DNA of 7,060 bases from Acidimicrobiales bacterium (GCA_027451605.1 DAIDJA010000093.1:1-7060); one strand, 5' to 3'. Counted from the first letter of the stretch, positions 1-5,905 are shown. Numbers and translations: made by a program. Notes: generated by a model from the letters alone, not told the origin.

Positions 1-547
1 TAGTTTGAAACCCGACGGCCATGCAAAAACTCGAAGATGTGCAGGAAATACCGTTAAGTGCATAAATCCCTCCCGGCAATGTGGCTACTGACCACGTTAC
101 TCCTTCATCTGTTGAATAGATCACTTCACCTGTATTTGAAACGCTCTGACCCACTGCCACGCAGAAATTTGTTGAAGGACAGTCAACCCCGGCGATATAT
201 GAAAGTGTCGAAGGTACGGTTTGAATTACCCAATTGTTACCGCCGTCTACAGAAGTTGTGATTGATCCCAATAGGCTGGTTAAGCTTGTAACTGCAACGC
301 AAAAATCTGTAGTCGGGCAGGTAATCTGACTTATCGAAGATATCTGCGGTGCGGCTCCATTTGCAATTGACCAGTTATTGTTTGCCGGAAATGTCGAAGC
401 AATTGCAGGTTTGGGGCTACTTAAAATAGTTCCCATTAAAGTAAAAATTAAAATCAACGATGAAACAATTAATATTGATCGTTTAGAGACGGAAATCTTA
501 ATTGCCTGTGCGATTTTTATTCTAAAATATCTAATTTGTTCATGCAT
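1..547 (-). CDS. Exported repeat protein with FCVAVG-type repeats (3' end outside window)
   Basis: An open frame of 182 codons runs from an ATG at 547 off the left edge, so only the N-terminal part is present. The start is supported by GAGG five bases upstream. Residues 1-23 are a basic N-region (RIKIAQ, SKR), residues 24-44 a hydrophobic core, and A48-I49-A50 a good signal-peptidase I site, so the protein is exported. The mature part has a repeat with an exact 46-residue period. Each unit opens with two cysteines six apart in C-x4-F-C-[VM]-A-V (C77/C83, C123/C129, C169/C175), followed by an S-x-D-x-G-x-x-W motif (S99-W106, S145-W152). The latter resembles BNR/Asp-box units of sialidase and Ycf48-like beta-propellers. 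Paired cysteines suggest one disulfide per unit. Such 'CPS..FCVAVG' proteins are common in Acidimicrobiia; their function is not known to me. It is probably a cell-surface beta-propeller; no catalytic role can be assigned. Confidence 0.85.
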   Translation of the reverse strand, partial: MHEQIRYFRIKIAQAIKISVSKRSILIVSSLILIFTLMGTILSSPKPAIASTFPANNNWSIANGAAPQISSISQITCPTTDFCVAVTSLTSLLGSITTSVDGGNNWVIQTVPSTLSYIAGVDCPSTNFCVAVGQSVSNTGEVIYSTDEGVTWSVATLPGGIYALNGISCTSSSFCMAVGFQT

Positions 548-552
548 TGTAG

Positions 553-556
553 CCTC
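553..556 (-). promoter_or_regulatory. Shine-Dalgarno (GAGG) of the exported repeat protein
   Basis: On the minus strand GAGG is followed by five bases (CTACA) and the ATG at 547. It is one of the few clear ribosome binding sites here, and it decides the start of a frame that has no stop in the window. Confidence 0.7.
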
Positions 557-607
557 GATTCTGTAAATGACTTAATCTTGAGTTCGACCATTGAATAGGA
601 TTTCTGC

Positions 608-784
608 CTAATGTTTATCCACCCAATTTGCCACCTGATATCCAAATTTTAATATGCCATGCCTTTCAAAAGCCATGTTATGATCTCGATTGCCTTAATT
701 TAAATCCACCGAGAGCATTTGCCATCAAACTTATCTTAATCTAATCAAATGTATGTTGTCAAGTGAGATTGTAATGCGATTAAA
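608..784 (-). pseudogene. Decayed C-terminal tail of the MscS-family channel gene
   Basis: This stretch follows the premature stop of the MscS ORF on the same strand. At minus 673-611 it encodes AFERHGI, then a frame containing F-G-Y-Q-V and a stop at 610-608. MscS proteins end in a segment of the form 'aF-x-x-h/a-GI-x-IPFP-Q', so AFERHGI followed by F-x-Y-Q is what the lost C-terminus should look like, with about one codon missing and a Pro lost. Just past the stop, NRITISLDN fits the 'sRa-hDv-V-Y' beta strand of the MscS beta/alpha-beta junction. The distance from GNKS (820) to AFERHGI (673) is about 49 codons against roughly 85 in E. coli MscS, which implies an internal deletion. It has several stops and is non-functional. 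The match rests on short motifs plus collinearity. Confidence 0.55.
733..762 (-). promoter_or_regulatory. Candidate sigma-70-type promoter for the exported repeat protein
   Basis: On the minus strand a perfect TTGACA (plus 757-762) is followed after 18 bases by TAAGAT (plus 733-738, 4/6 to TATAAT). Transcription would start near 726, giving a leader of about 180 nt. The site lies in what appears to be decayed coding sequence of the MscS gene, so it may have arisen after that gene was truncated, or be a chance match. Confidence 0.35.
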
Positions 785-1426
785 TTAAAAATCGTGAGTC
801 AGCTTACGCGATTTATTGCCTAACTTCCTTATGTCACCGTTAGCAATATGCCAGGTAATATCTTCCTCGTCAAGAATCACCGTTGATCTGAAACTCACCG
901 ACGTAACAGTACCGGTTACGTCCAAAACGGTTATAATATCTCCGATTGTAATTTGATTCTCCATCAACAATATGAACCCGGAGAGGTAATCTTTTACTAA
1001 GTTTTGAGCGCCGAAGGCTAATGCCGCACCCACTACGGTTGCGCCTGTAAGTATTGGTGTCAAATTTAATCCTATGACACCCAGAGCGGTAATTATTGTT
1101 ACTGTCCAGATAAAGATCACGATAACGTGTCTTACTGCCAGCGTCAATGTTGCCACTCGCTTGGCCAGTTCCTGCTGAGTCTTTTGATTATCTGCATTCC
1201 TTAGAATTACCTTTTTAATTAAGACCGTCGAACTTTTTGATCCGAGATATGTCAAAAAACCTGCGATCAAAAGAATTAGAATTAAATAAAGAGGCTTGTA
1301 GATAAGCGTTTGGATTTTTTGGGCTTGGTTTGTATTTACCCCAAATTCATTTAATAAATTAGCCAGCCAGCCCGAGGCTATCTGAACTCCTGAAGATACT
1401 GTATGCATAATTACCATTTTTGACAT
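785..1426 (-). CDS. MscS-family mechanosensitive channel, C-terminally truncated
   Basis: The 213-residue ORF is a small-conductance mechanosensitive channel: a membrane protein that opens on membrane tension to release solutes in osmotic downshift. Hydrophobic helices lie at about 43-62 and 100-122. The pore helix TM3 and hinge follow at about 123-151 (GATVVGAALAFGAQNLVKDY; conserved F-G-A-Q at 138-141 and V-K-D at 144-146). The beta domain follows, with GD at 162-163, GTV at 172-174 and the 'pNGdIrklGNkS' motif at 196-206. It stops at 213, where family members continue for about 80 residues of alpha-beta domain forming the cytoplasmic vestibule. The usual IPNG is IANG and the usual 'D-x-DG' is E-E-D, so the domain may already be under relaxed selection. 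No Shine-Dalgarno is visible; TATAAT lies 3 nt before the ATG, so Met1, Met4 or Met7 could be a leaderless start. It is either a shortened channel or a recent pseudogene; I lean to the latter. Confidence 0.8.
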   Translation of the reverse strand: MSKMVIMHTVSSGVQIASGWLANLLNEFGVNTNQAQKIQTLIYKPLYLILILLIAGFLTYLGSKSSTVLIKKVILRNADNQKTQQELAKRVATLTLAVRHVIVIFIWTVTIITALGVIGLNLTPILTGATVVGAALAFGAQNLVKDYLSGFILLMENQITIGDIITVLDVTGTVTSVSFRSTVILDEEDITWHIANGDIRKLGNKSRKLTHDF

Positions 1427-1437
1427 TCTATTATAGA
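1427..1437. promoter_or_regulatory. Palindromic -10 element between mscS and rodA
   Basis: TCTAT-T-ATAGA is a perfect 11-base palindrome. On the minus strand it holds TATAAT (plus 1430-1435), ending 3 nt before the mscS ATG. On the plus strand it holds TATTAT (1429-1434, 5/6), which could serve rodA with a leader of about 85 nt. Symmetric -10 elements of this kind can drive divergent transcription. No convincing -35 exists on either strand at 16-18 nt, so the site is tentative. Confidence 0.35.
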
Positions 1438-1522
1438 GTGGAAAATATTCGGGAGGTCGATTATTGTCTTTATCAAATTAAGCTTACCGAATTAGGCCAA
1501 CCAATAAATCATTAATGTAAAT

Positions 1523-2704
1523 ATGGACAGAACAGGTAAATCGATATTATATTATTTAAGGCACGTGGACTATCTTTTACTTATGTCTGCCGTGGCTCTT
1601 TCGTTTATCGGACTTGTAATGATATATTCAGTTACTAAGGCCCAAGCTCCCTATTTGGGAGTGGGACCGGATCACTATGTGATCAGACAAGCGGTCTTTC
1701 TCGCAATTGGATTTGCCGTTATGGTTATCTTTATTGTAGTGGATTACAGAATACTTGAATTTTTTGGGGTCTTGTACTATATTATTGCTGTTCTGATGCT
1801 GGCGGCAGTTATGACACCGATCGGGAGTTCTGCACTCGGTGCGCAAAGATGGTTTCAATTCGGACCGATTCAGATCCAACCTTCTGAATTCGCGGCACTT
1901 GCTGTAGTTTTTATTACTGCCTATTTTGCCAGCAAGGAAGAACAGATCACTTTGCGGGCACTAGCTAAGATTTTGGCATTTGCCGCAGTCCCTATCTTGC
2001 TTGTATACAAGCAGCCGGACCTGGGTACAGCTATAATCCTGGGTGTTACGGCTTTCACGATGTTGGTAGTCGCAAATACCAGAGCTCTGCACCTGTTTTT
2101 AATGTTCGTTTTGCTGATCTTGGGAATTGTAATTATACTGAATTTGGGAATATTAAAGCAGTATCAGGTTGAACGTTTGACAGCATTTTTGCACCCGAAA
2201 AATGCCCCCCCCGCTACAGTTTATAATTTGCAACAGTCTGAAATTGCCATCGGGTCGGGAGGAACTTTTGGGACAGGATTCGGAAGGGGGTCACAGACAA
2301 ATTTAGCCTTTGTCCCGGAGCAGCAAACCGACTTTATCTTTACGGCGGTCGGAGAGCAACTTGGGTTCGTGGGTTCGGCTACAGTAGTCGGACTGTTTTT
2401 TATTATGGCATGGAGACTGATTCGTGCAATTTCACTTTCCAGAGACTCGTATGGCAGGTTATTGGTTGCCGGAGCGTTGGGTTCTATAGTCTTTTCGGTT
2501 TTTCAAAATATGGGTATGACAATCGGGATTATGCCTATAACAGGTATACCACTACCGTTTATGAGCTATGGTGGATCATCGGCCGTGGTATTTTTTATGA
2601 TGATTGGACTTGCCCTTAACGTCGAAATGAGGAGAAAATCGGGCAATATCGGGAGATATTTGCCACTCAAATCCGGCCAGGAGCTCGAACCCGTTATTAG
2701 GTAA
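1523..2704 (+). CDS. rodA: RodA, SEDS-family peptidoglycan glycosyltransferase
   Basis: At 393 residues this is a full-length SEDS protein: a polytopic membrane enzyme that polymerises lipid II into glycan strands for side-wall growth, normally paired with a class B PBP. About ten hydrophobic segments are visible, the first at 16-36. Diagnostic motifs are RWFQFGPIQIQPSEFAAL (109-126), KQPDLGTA (163-170), YNLQQSEIAIGSGG (234-247), FVPEQQTDFIF (263-273) and GMTIGIMPITGIPLPFMSYGG (331-351). D270 in TDFIF corresponds to the essential periplasmic Asp (D262 in E. coli RodA, D297 in FtsW). The MTIG-x-MP-x-TGIPLPF wording is RodA-like rather than FtsW-like, and neighbouring genes are not a division cluster. 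The start has no Shine-Dalgarno and an in-frame stop at 1505-1507, so ATG 1523 is the only usual start. TAATGT ends 4 nt before it, compatible with a leaderless transcript. An uninterrupted run of eight C sits at 2205-2212 inside the large periplasmic loop. The DUF151 gene follows after 3 nt. Confidence 0.95.
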   Translation: MDRTGKSILYYLRHVDYLLLMSAVALSFIGLVMIYSVTKAQAPYLGVGPDHYVIRQAVFLAIGFAVMVIFIVVDYRILEFFGVLYYIIAVLMLAAVMTPIGSSALGAQRWFQFGPIQIQPSEFAALAVVFITAYFASKEEQITLRALAKILAFAAVPILLVYKQPDLGTAIILGVTAFTMLVVANTRALHLFLMFVLLILGIVIILNLGILKQYQVERLTAFLHPKNAPPATVYNLQQSEIAIGSGGTFGTGFGRGSQTNLAFVPEQQTDFIFTAVGEQLGFVGSATVVGLFFIMAWRLIRAISLSRDSYGRLLVAGALGSIVFSVFQNMGMTIGIMPITGIPLPFMSYGGSSAVVFFMMIGLALNVEMRRKSGNIGRYLPLKSGQELEPVIR

Positions 2705-2707
2705 AAT

Positions 2708-3280
2708 ATGTCCGACGAAGATTTGTCAGCTAACCATGTCACAAAAAATCCAGATTCTGACTTGCAAAATGCGGCGATAAAAGAAGAATCTGAATCAGAT
2801 AATAACATCATTGACGTTAATAATGATGAAAAAGATTCTCATTTGAATGATTGCGATCAAGAAAATGACTTGCTTTCGACTCAGGAGTTTGTGCAAGTTG
2901 AGCTATTAAATATTGAGACGGTATATCCGGATGTCTTCCCAAAGCTGGTTCTTCGGGCCGTCGATGATCCTAACCTGGAGTTTGCGTTTTCCGTAGGCTC
3001 TTTTGAGGCAGTGGCGATTGCAAATGCTTGGCGAAATATTAAATCACCCAGACCGCTAACTCATGATCTATTTGCCGAAATGCTCTTCCAATTTGGAGCA
3101 GCCGTTGAAGAAGTTCGAATATTTCCGAAGGATATGGGGAATTATAGGGGAGAAATTATTGTATCCTCTTCGCGCGGTCTTAAGCGATTTGATTGTAGGC
3201 CGTCAGATGCTATAGCTTTGGCGTTGAGGCAAAAACTTTCAGTGCCGATAATGTGTGCCCCGCAACTTTTTGAAGATTAG
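2708..3280 (+). CDS. DUF151 / bifunctional-nuclease-domain protein with acidic N-terminal extension
   Basis: The 190-residue protein has a C-terminal BFN (DUF151) domain at about 62-186. Signature blocks are FSVGSFEAVAIA (94-105), RPLTHDL (115-121), EEVRIF (134-139), the Y-R-G-E-I strand (146-150) and FDCRPSDAIALALR (161-174), ending with VPIMC. Members of this family were described in plants as bifunctional nucleases with RNase and DNase activity; the bacterial role is not established and substrate cannot be inferred. Residues 1-60 are low-complexity, rich in Asp, Glu, Asn and Ser, and have no counterpart in the core family, which starts near the V-x-V-E-L strand. The ATG is 3 nt after the rodA stop with AGG six bases upstream, so the two genes are probably co-transcribed and translationally coupled. 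Cytoplasmic; no signal peptide. Confidence 0.9.
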   Translation: MSDEDLSANHVTKNPDSDLQNAAIKEESESDNNIIDVNNDEKDSHLNDCDQENDLLSTQEFVQVELLNIETVYPDVFPKLVLRAVDDPNLEFAFSVGSFEAVAIANAWRNIKSPRPLTHDLFAEMLFQFGAAVEEVRIFPKDMGNYRGEIIVSSSRGLKRFDCRPSDAIALALRQKLSVPIMCAPQLFED

Positions 3281-3297
3281 TTTTGTATTTCGGTTAG

Positions 3298-3480
3298 AAC
3301 AACTTCAACAGAATGTGGGACAATCTCAATCTAGACGTGTTGATATCGGGAGGTACACTGATCAAAGAACCAGTGATTGCATACGGTCCTTTTGCTATGT
3401 ATAACAAGGCACAATTTCAGCAGACCTTTGATCATTGTCGAAGTGGCTCACTGGAGTTGTACCTAAAAAATCATCGGTAA
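3298..3480 (+). pseudogene. C-terminal remnant of a pirin-family protein
   Basis: A frame of 60 codons (first ATG at 3313, 55 residues, stop 3478-3480) encodes VLISGGTLIKEPVIAYGPFA, then M, then a helix NKAQFQQTFDHCRSGSL. This is the end of the pirin C-terminal cupin ('lLlgG-PlnEPiv-yGPFVMNT-eEi-qA--DyrsG'). Everything N-terminal to this (about 220 residues in a typical pirin, including the His/Glu metal-binding cupin) is absent: the frame is closed by a stop at 3295-3297, and the DUF151 gene ends only 17 nt further up. There is no ribosome binding site. It is most simply a deletion remnant. The frame itself is intact and the conserved residues survive, so the truncation may be recent, or the peptide may be kept, which I consider unlikely. 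Confidence 0.75.
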
Positions 3481-3501
3481 AAATCCAGTAGTTGTAGTTG
3501 T

Positions 3502-3507
3502 TAAGAT
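3502..3507 (+). promoter_or_regulatory. -10-like element (TAAGAT) for leaderless dedA
   Basis: TAAGAT ends 6 nt before the ATG at 3514, exactly the distance that puts transcription start on the A of the start codon. There is no Shine-Dalgarno. No good -35 lies 16-19 nt upstream (AT-rich AAAAAT). The same hexamer occurs in the candidate promoter at 733-762. Confidence 0.35.
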
Positions 3508-3513
3508 ATCTGC

Positions 3514-4170
3514 ATGTTAAATGTAGGATCTTCAGCGATTCTTGGTAGTAGTTTGTTGGCCCAGAGTAGCTACTTGGGCGTTTTTGTGTTGATATTTTTA
3601 GAATCAATGGCGTTGCCAATTCCCGGTGAGATTACTCTGATATCGGCTGAAATATACGCATCGCAGAACCATGCAGCTTCTCCGATAGTAATTGTAGTAG
3701 CTGCAATCCTCGGTGCTTTTTTGGGATCATTGGCCGGTTATATGATTGGATACTTTGGCGGATTTAAATTGGTCGTTAATAAAGGAAGACGTATCGGCCT
3801 TACCTACGAGCGAATAAAGGTGGGCCATTACGCTTTTGCAAAATTTGGTATATGGATTGTCCTTTTCGGTCGGTTTGCCACAGTATTTCGGTCATTACTG
3901 GGTCTGCTTTCCGGAATTACTCGAATGCCGAGAGTAAAGTTTTTAGTAGCTAATTTAGGTGGAGCCATTGCCTGGTCTTCGGCTTACGGTTTTGGATCGT
4001 ATTCGCTTGGAAATACAATTAAGCGGTACTCTACTATTTTTACTTATGTAGCAGTTCCGGTTGCAATTATTGTTATAGTCATAGGATTTATACTGTTAAA
4101 GAAAAACGAAAAGAGGCTCATCAGAAAAGCTGAAGAGATGTATCCCGGACCGATTGAACATTTGCAATAG
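3514..4170 (+). CDS. DedA-family (VTT domain) integral membrane protein
   Basis: The 218-residue protein belongs to the DedA/SNARE-associated family: inner-membrane proteins tied to membrane homeostasis, envelope integrity and, for some members, flipping of undecaprenyl phosphate or phospholipid. The re-entrant motif LESMALPIPGE (29-39) carries the two conserved acidic residues E30 and E39. The second signature GRFATVFRSLLGLLSG (119-134) carries R120 and R126, followed by M138, F143 and W154 as expected. Hydrophobic segments lie at about 18-36, 57-82, 112-133, 145-166 and 178-195, with a short basic tail (KKNEKRLIRK). Length is normal for the family. In-frame TAA at 3502-3504 excludes a longer N-terminus. 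The gene stands alone: a pirin remnant lies before it and a 166-nt spacer after it. The exact substrate cannot be read from sequence. Confidence 0.9.
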   Translation: MLNVGSSAILGSSLLAQSSYLGVFVLIFLESMALPIPGEITLISAEIYASQNHAASPIVIVVAAILGAFLGSLAGYMIGYFGGFKLVVNKGRRIGLTYERIKVGHYAFAKFGIWIVLFGRFATVFRSLLGLLSGITRMPRVKFLVANLGGAIAWSSAYGFGSYSLGNTIKRYSTIFTYVAVPVAIIVIVIGFILLKKNEKRLIRKAEEMYPGPIEHLQ

Positions 4171-4336
4171 AAAACCTTAAATCATTTTTGCAGATATTTC
4201 GATTTAATAATTCGAGACGATAAAACTCAATCTTGTTGGCGATTAAAATTTGTCTGTGTCTATTAATTAATTCGTTTTGGATCAATGGGATTGATCATTT
4301 ATTTGAATAGTTTGCAAGCGAAGGGTTAAGTAATAA
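4171..4336 (+). other. AT-rich spacer between dedA and cobA, no gene seen
   Basis: No frame on either strand shows a recognisable family. I looked for a remnant of hemC, often next to cobA/hemD, and found no motif. The spacer holds the palindrome at 4280-4296 and presumably the cobA promoter, for which no convincing -35/-10 pair was found. Confidence 0.5.
4280..4296. repeat. Perfect inverted repeat GATCAAT-GGG-ATTGATC upstream of cobA
   Basis: Two 7-base arms separated by GGG end 40 nt before the cobA start. It could be an operator for a dimeric regulator, or a weak hairpin at the end of the dedA transcript. The arms are AT-rich and no U-tract follows (ATTTATTTGAAT), so a strong intrinsic terminator is unlikely. 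Confidence 0.5.
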
Positions 4337-5062
4337 ATGTCGACTTATGAATCTACGAATTCCACCGTGTATTTAGTCGGTGCGGGACCAGGTGACCCTG
4401 AATTGATTTCGGTTAAAGGGCATAAACTTTTACAGTGTGCGGATGCAATAGTCTATGATCGCCTTATAGACAAGTCGCTGTTGGACTTGTCAAAAAAGGG
4501 CTGTGAAATGGTTGATGTAGGAAAATCCCCGGGCGGTAACATAGATCAGGATCAGATAAACAAGTTATTGGTCGAACTGTCCTCCCGTCACAAATCTGTT
4601 GTAAGACTTAAGGGCGGAGATCCGTTTATATTTGGTCGCGGTGGCGAAGAAGTACTAGAACTCATAAAGCACGGAATAAATTATGAAGTAGTTCCGGGCA
4701 TAACTTCGGCTACATCCGGTCCATTGCTGGCTGGGATACCGCTAACTCACCGAGGCATTTCAGCAGGTTTTGTGGTTATAACGGGTTCTACGGTTGAAAC
4801 GGAGGAAATAAACTATAAAGCTCTGGTTGAACTTAACTCTACAATTGTGATCCTGATGGGTGTCACTAACCGAGATGTTATAAAAAGCTCACTGATTGAA
4901 AATGGTATGTCCAAAGATACTCCGATCGCTTTAATTAGATGGGCGAGCTACGATAAACAGGAAGTTACCAGGATATTGTTGTCTCAGTTAAGCCAGGTCG
5001 ATCTCAAGCCTCCTGCAATAATTGTCGTTGGAAAAGTTGCCGAGTTGGATTTTTTACTCTGA
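4337..5062 (+). CDS. cobA: Uroporphyrinogen-III C-methyltransferase (SUMT)
   Basis: This 241-residue protein is a stand-alone SUMT that transfers two methyl groups from S-adenosylmethionine to C2 and C7 of uroporphyrinogen III, giving precorrin-2 for siroheme and/or cobalamin. The full tetrapyrrole methylase signature set is present: VYLVGAGPGDPELISVKG (11-28), YDRL (40-43), VVRLKGGDPFIFGRGGEE (88-105), VVPGITSATSGPLLAGIPLTHRG (118-140), VILMG (171-175), IRWAS-x-x-KQ (200-208) and PPAIIVVGKV (225-234). There is no fused CysG dehydrogenase/ferrochelatase domain and no fused HemD. The ATG has AGGG 11 nt upstream, a rather long spacing. hemD follows after 75 nt in the same direction; HemD makes this enzyme's substrate, so the two work in sequence. 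Cytoplasmic. Confidence 0.95.
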   Translation: MSTYESTNSTVYLVGAGPGDPELISVKGHKLLQCADAIVYDRLIDKSLLDLSKKGCEMVDVGKSPGGNIDQDQINKLLVELSSRHKSVVRLKGGDPFIFGRGGEEVLELIKHGINYEVVPGITSATSGPLLAGIPLTHRGISAGFVVITGSTVETEEINYKALVELNSTIVILMGVTNRDVIKSSLIENGMSKDTPIALIRWASYDKQEVTRILLSQLSQVDLKPPAIIVVGKVAELDFLL

Positions 5063-5079
5063 TGAATTTCCTAAATATA

Positions 5080-5100
5080 TTCTGAATTGGCAGTTCAGAA
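5080..5100. repeat. Stem-loop in the cobA-hemD spacer
   Basis: TTCTGAA and TTCAGAA form a perfect 7-bp stem, extendable by a T-G wobble and a T-A pair to a GGC triloop. It lies 18 nt after the cobA stop. It is not followed by a T-run, so it is a poor terminator; it may be an mRNA processing or stabilising hairpin, or attenuate read-through into hemD. Its right arm overlaps the candidate hemD promoter. Confidence 0.5.
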
Positions 5101-5115
5101 ATCTTTATCTATATC
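5087..5115 (+). promoter_or_regulatory. Candidate promoter for hemD
   Basis: TTGGCA (5087-5092, 5/6 to TTGACA) is followed after 17 bases by TATATC (5110-5115, 4/6 to TATAAT). Transcription would start near 5122, leaving a leader of about 16 nt before the GTG at 5138. This would let hemD be expressed independently of cobA. Confidence 0.35.
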
Positions 5116-5137
5116 GTTTTAAAAAATGAGAACTTAA

Positions 5138-5905
5138 GTGAACAATATTATCTTCACCAGACCGACAGTCCAAAGTGACACTTATATAGAAGAACTTGGG
5201 AAAGTCGGCATCGCCGCAAAAAATATACCGCTGATTGAAATAGTTAAAGATAATACTGCTCTCGCAAAGCTCAAAAGTATTTGCGGCTCAAAGCTTAAGG
5301 TCGAAAATAAGAAAATAGATTGGGTGATCTTTACCTCTAAAAATTCTGTCGATTTAACTTTTGATGAAGTAGGTTCGGAACTAATTTCAATTGCCCCAAA
5401 GATTATATCGGTCGGTCCGGCCACATCCGAAGCCGTTCGCAAAAGAGGTGGAAAAGTGTATTATGAGTGCGTCGGACAAAATTCCCTATCTTTAATCTCC
5501 GAATTAGATGCTATCGGTAATTTTGCAAATCAACTCGTGCTTTTGCCTACTTCAAAGCAGGCCAAAGACAATCTAGAAGAAGCTCTATCCCTAAGGCAGA
5601 CAGAAATTTTAAGGGTGGATATTTATGAACCGCAAAGCCGCCATATTACAAAAGAAGAGTTAGCGGAAATCATTTCGGCAAGGTTACTTTGTTTTTTCTC
5701 TCCGTCTGCGGTTCGATCGGCTTTTAATCAGGCAGATGAACGTAATGACTGTAGAATAGTTACGGTTCCGGCTTTGGCAATCGGACCCACTACTTTTGCC
5801 GAGTTGAAAAAATATGGTTTTGAGACTTTATATGTCACACCGACAACGAGTCCCGACTCCGTAGTCGATACCGTAAAAAATCTAATTGGGAAAAACGAAA
5901 TTTGA
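5138..5905 (+). CDS. hemD: Uroporphyrinogen-III synthase
   Basis: The 255-residue protein is HemD, which closes hydroxymethylbilane with inversion of ring D to give uroporphyrinogen III, the branch point to heme and to precorrin-2. The family is poorly conserved, but its landmarks are in order: FTRP (6-9), DWVIFTSKNSV (61-71), the domain hinge with SVGPATSEAVRKRG (91-104), LLPTS (135-139), VDIYEP (160-165), FFSPSAVRSAF (186-196), AIGPTTFAELKKYG (214-227) and TSPDSVVDTV (237-246). Length is normal. The start is GTG at 5138 with a weak GAG seven nt upstream; a TAA directly precedes it in another frame. The product feeds CobA, encoded just upstream. Neither hemC nor hemB is in the window, so the usual actinobacterial hem cluster is incomplete here. 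Cytoplasmic. Confidence 0.92.
   Translation: MNNIIFTRPTVQSDTYIEELGKVGIAAKNIPLIEIVKDNTALAKLKSICGSKLKVENKKIDWVIFTSKNSVDLTFDEVGSELISIAPKIISVGPATSEAVRKRGGKVYYECVGQNSLSLISELDAIGNFANQLVLLPTSKQAKDNLEEALSLRQTEILRVDIYEPQSRHITKEELAEIISARLLCFFSPSAVRSAFNQADERNDCRIVTVPALAIGPTTFAELKKYGFETLYVTPTTSPDSVVDTVKNLIGKNEI

Noticed and set aside
58..566. Plus-strand open frames at 58-261 and 378-566
   Set aside because: They lie antisense to the exported repeat protein, whose signal peptide and exact repeats are convincing; the plus-strand translations show no family features.
1420..1425. Perfect TTGACA on the plus strand as -35 of rodA
   Set aside because: It overlaps the mscS start, and the hexamer 17 nt downstream (AAATAT) matches the -10 consensus at only three positions.
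1451..1481. GGGAGG followed seven nt later by a TTG start on the plus strand
   Set aside because: The frame is only five codons (L-S-L-S-N-stop) and is not in frame with rodA; probably chance.
1628..1879. Minus-strand open frame inside rodA, and a plus-strand one at 2410-2619
   Set aside because: Both are shadows of the strongly conserved RodA frame.
4171..4336. Possible hemC remnant between dedA and cobA
   Set aside because: All six frames were read and none shows a porphobilinogen deaminase motif.
5126..5137. Mini-ORF Met-Arg-Thr-stop ending just before the hemD GTG
   Set aside because: Three codons without a ribosome binding site; no support for a leader peptide.
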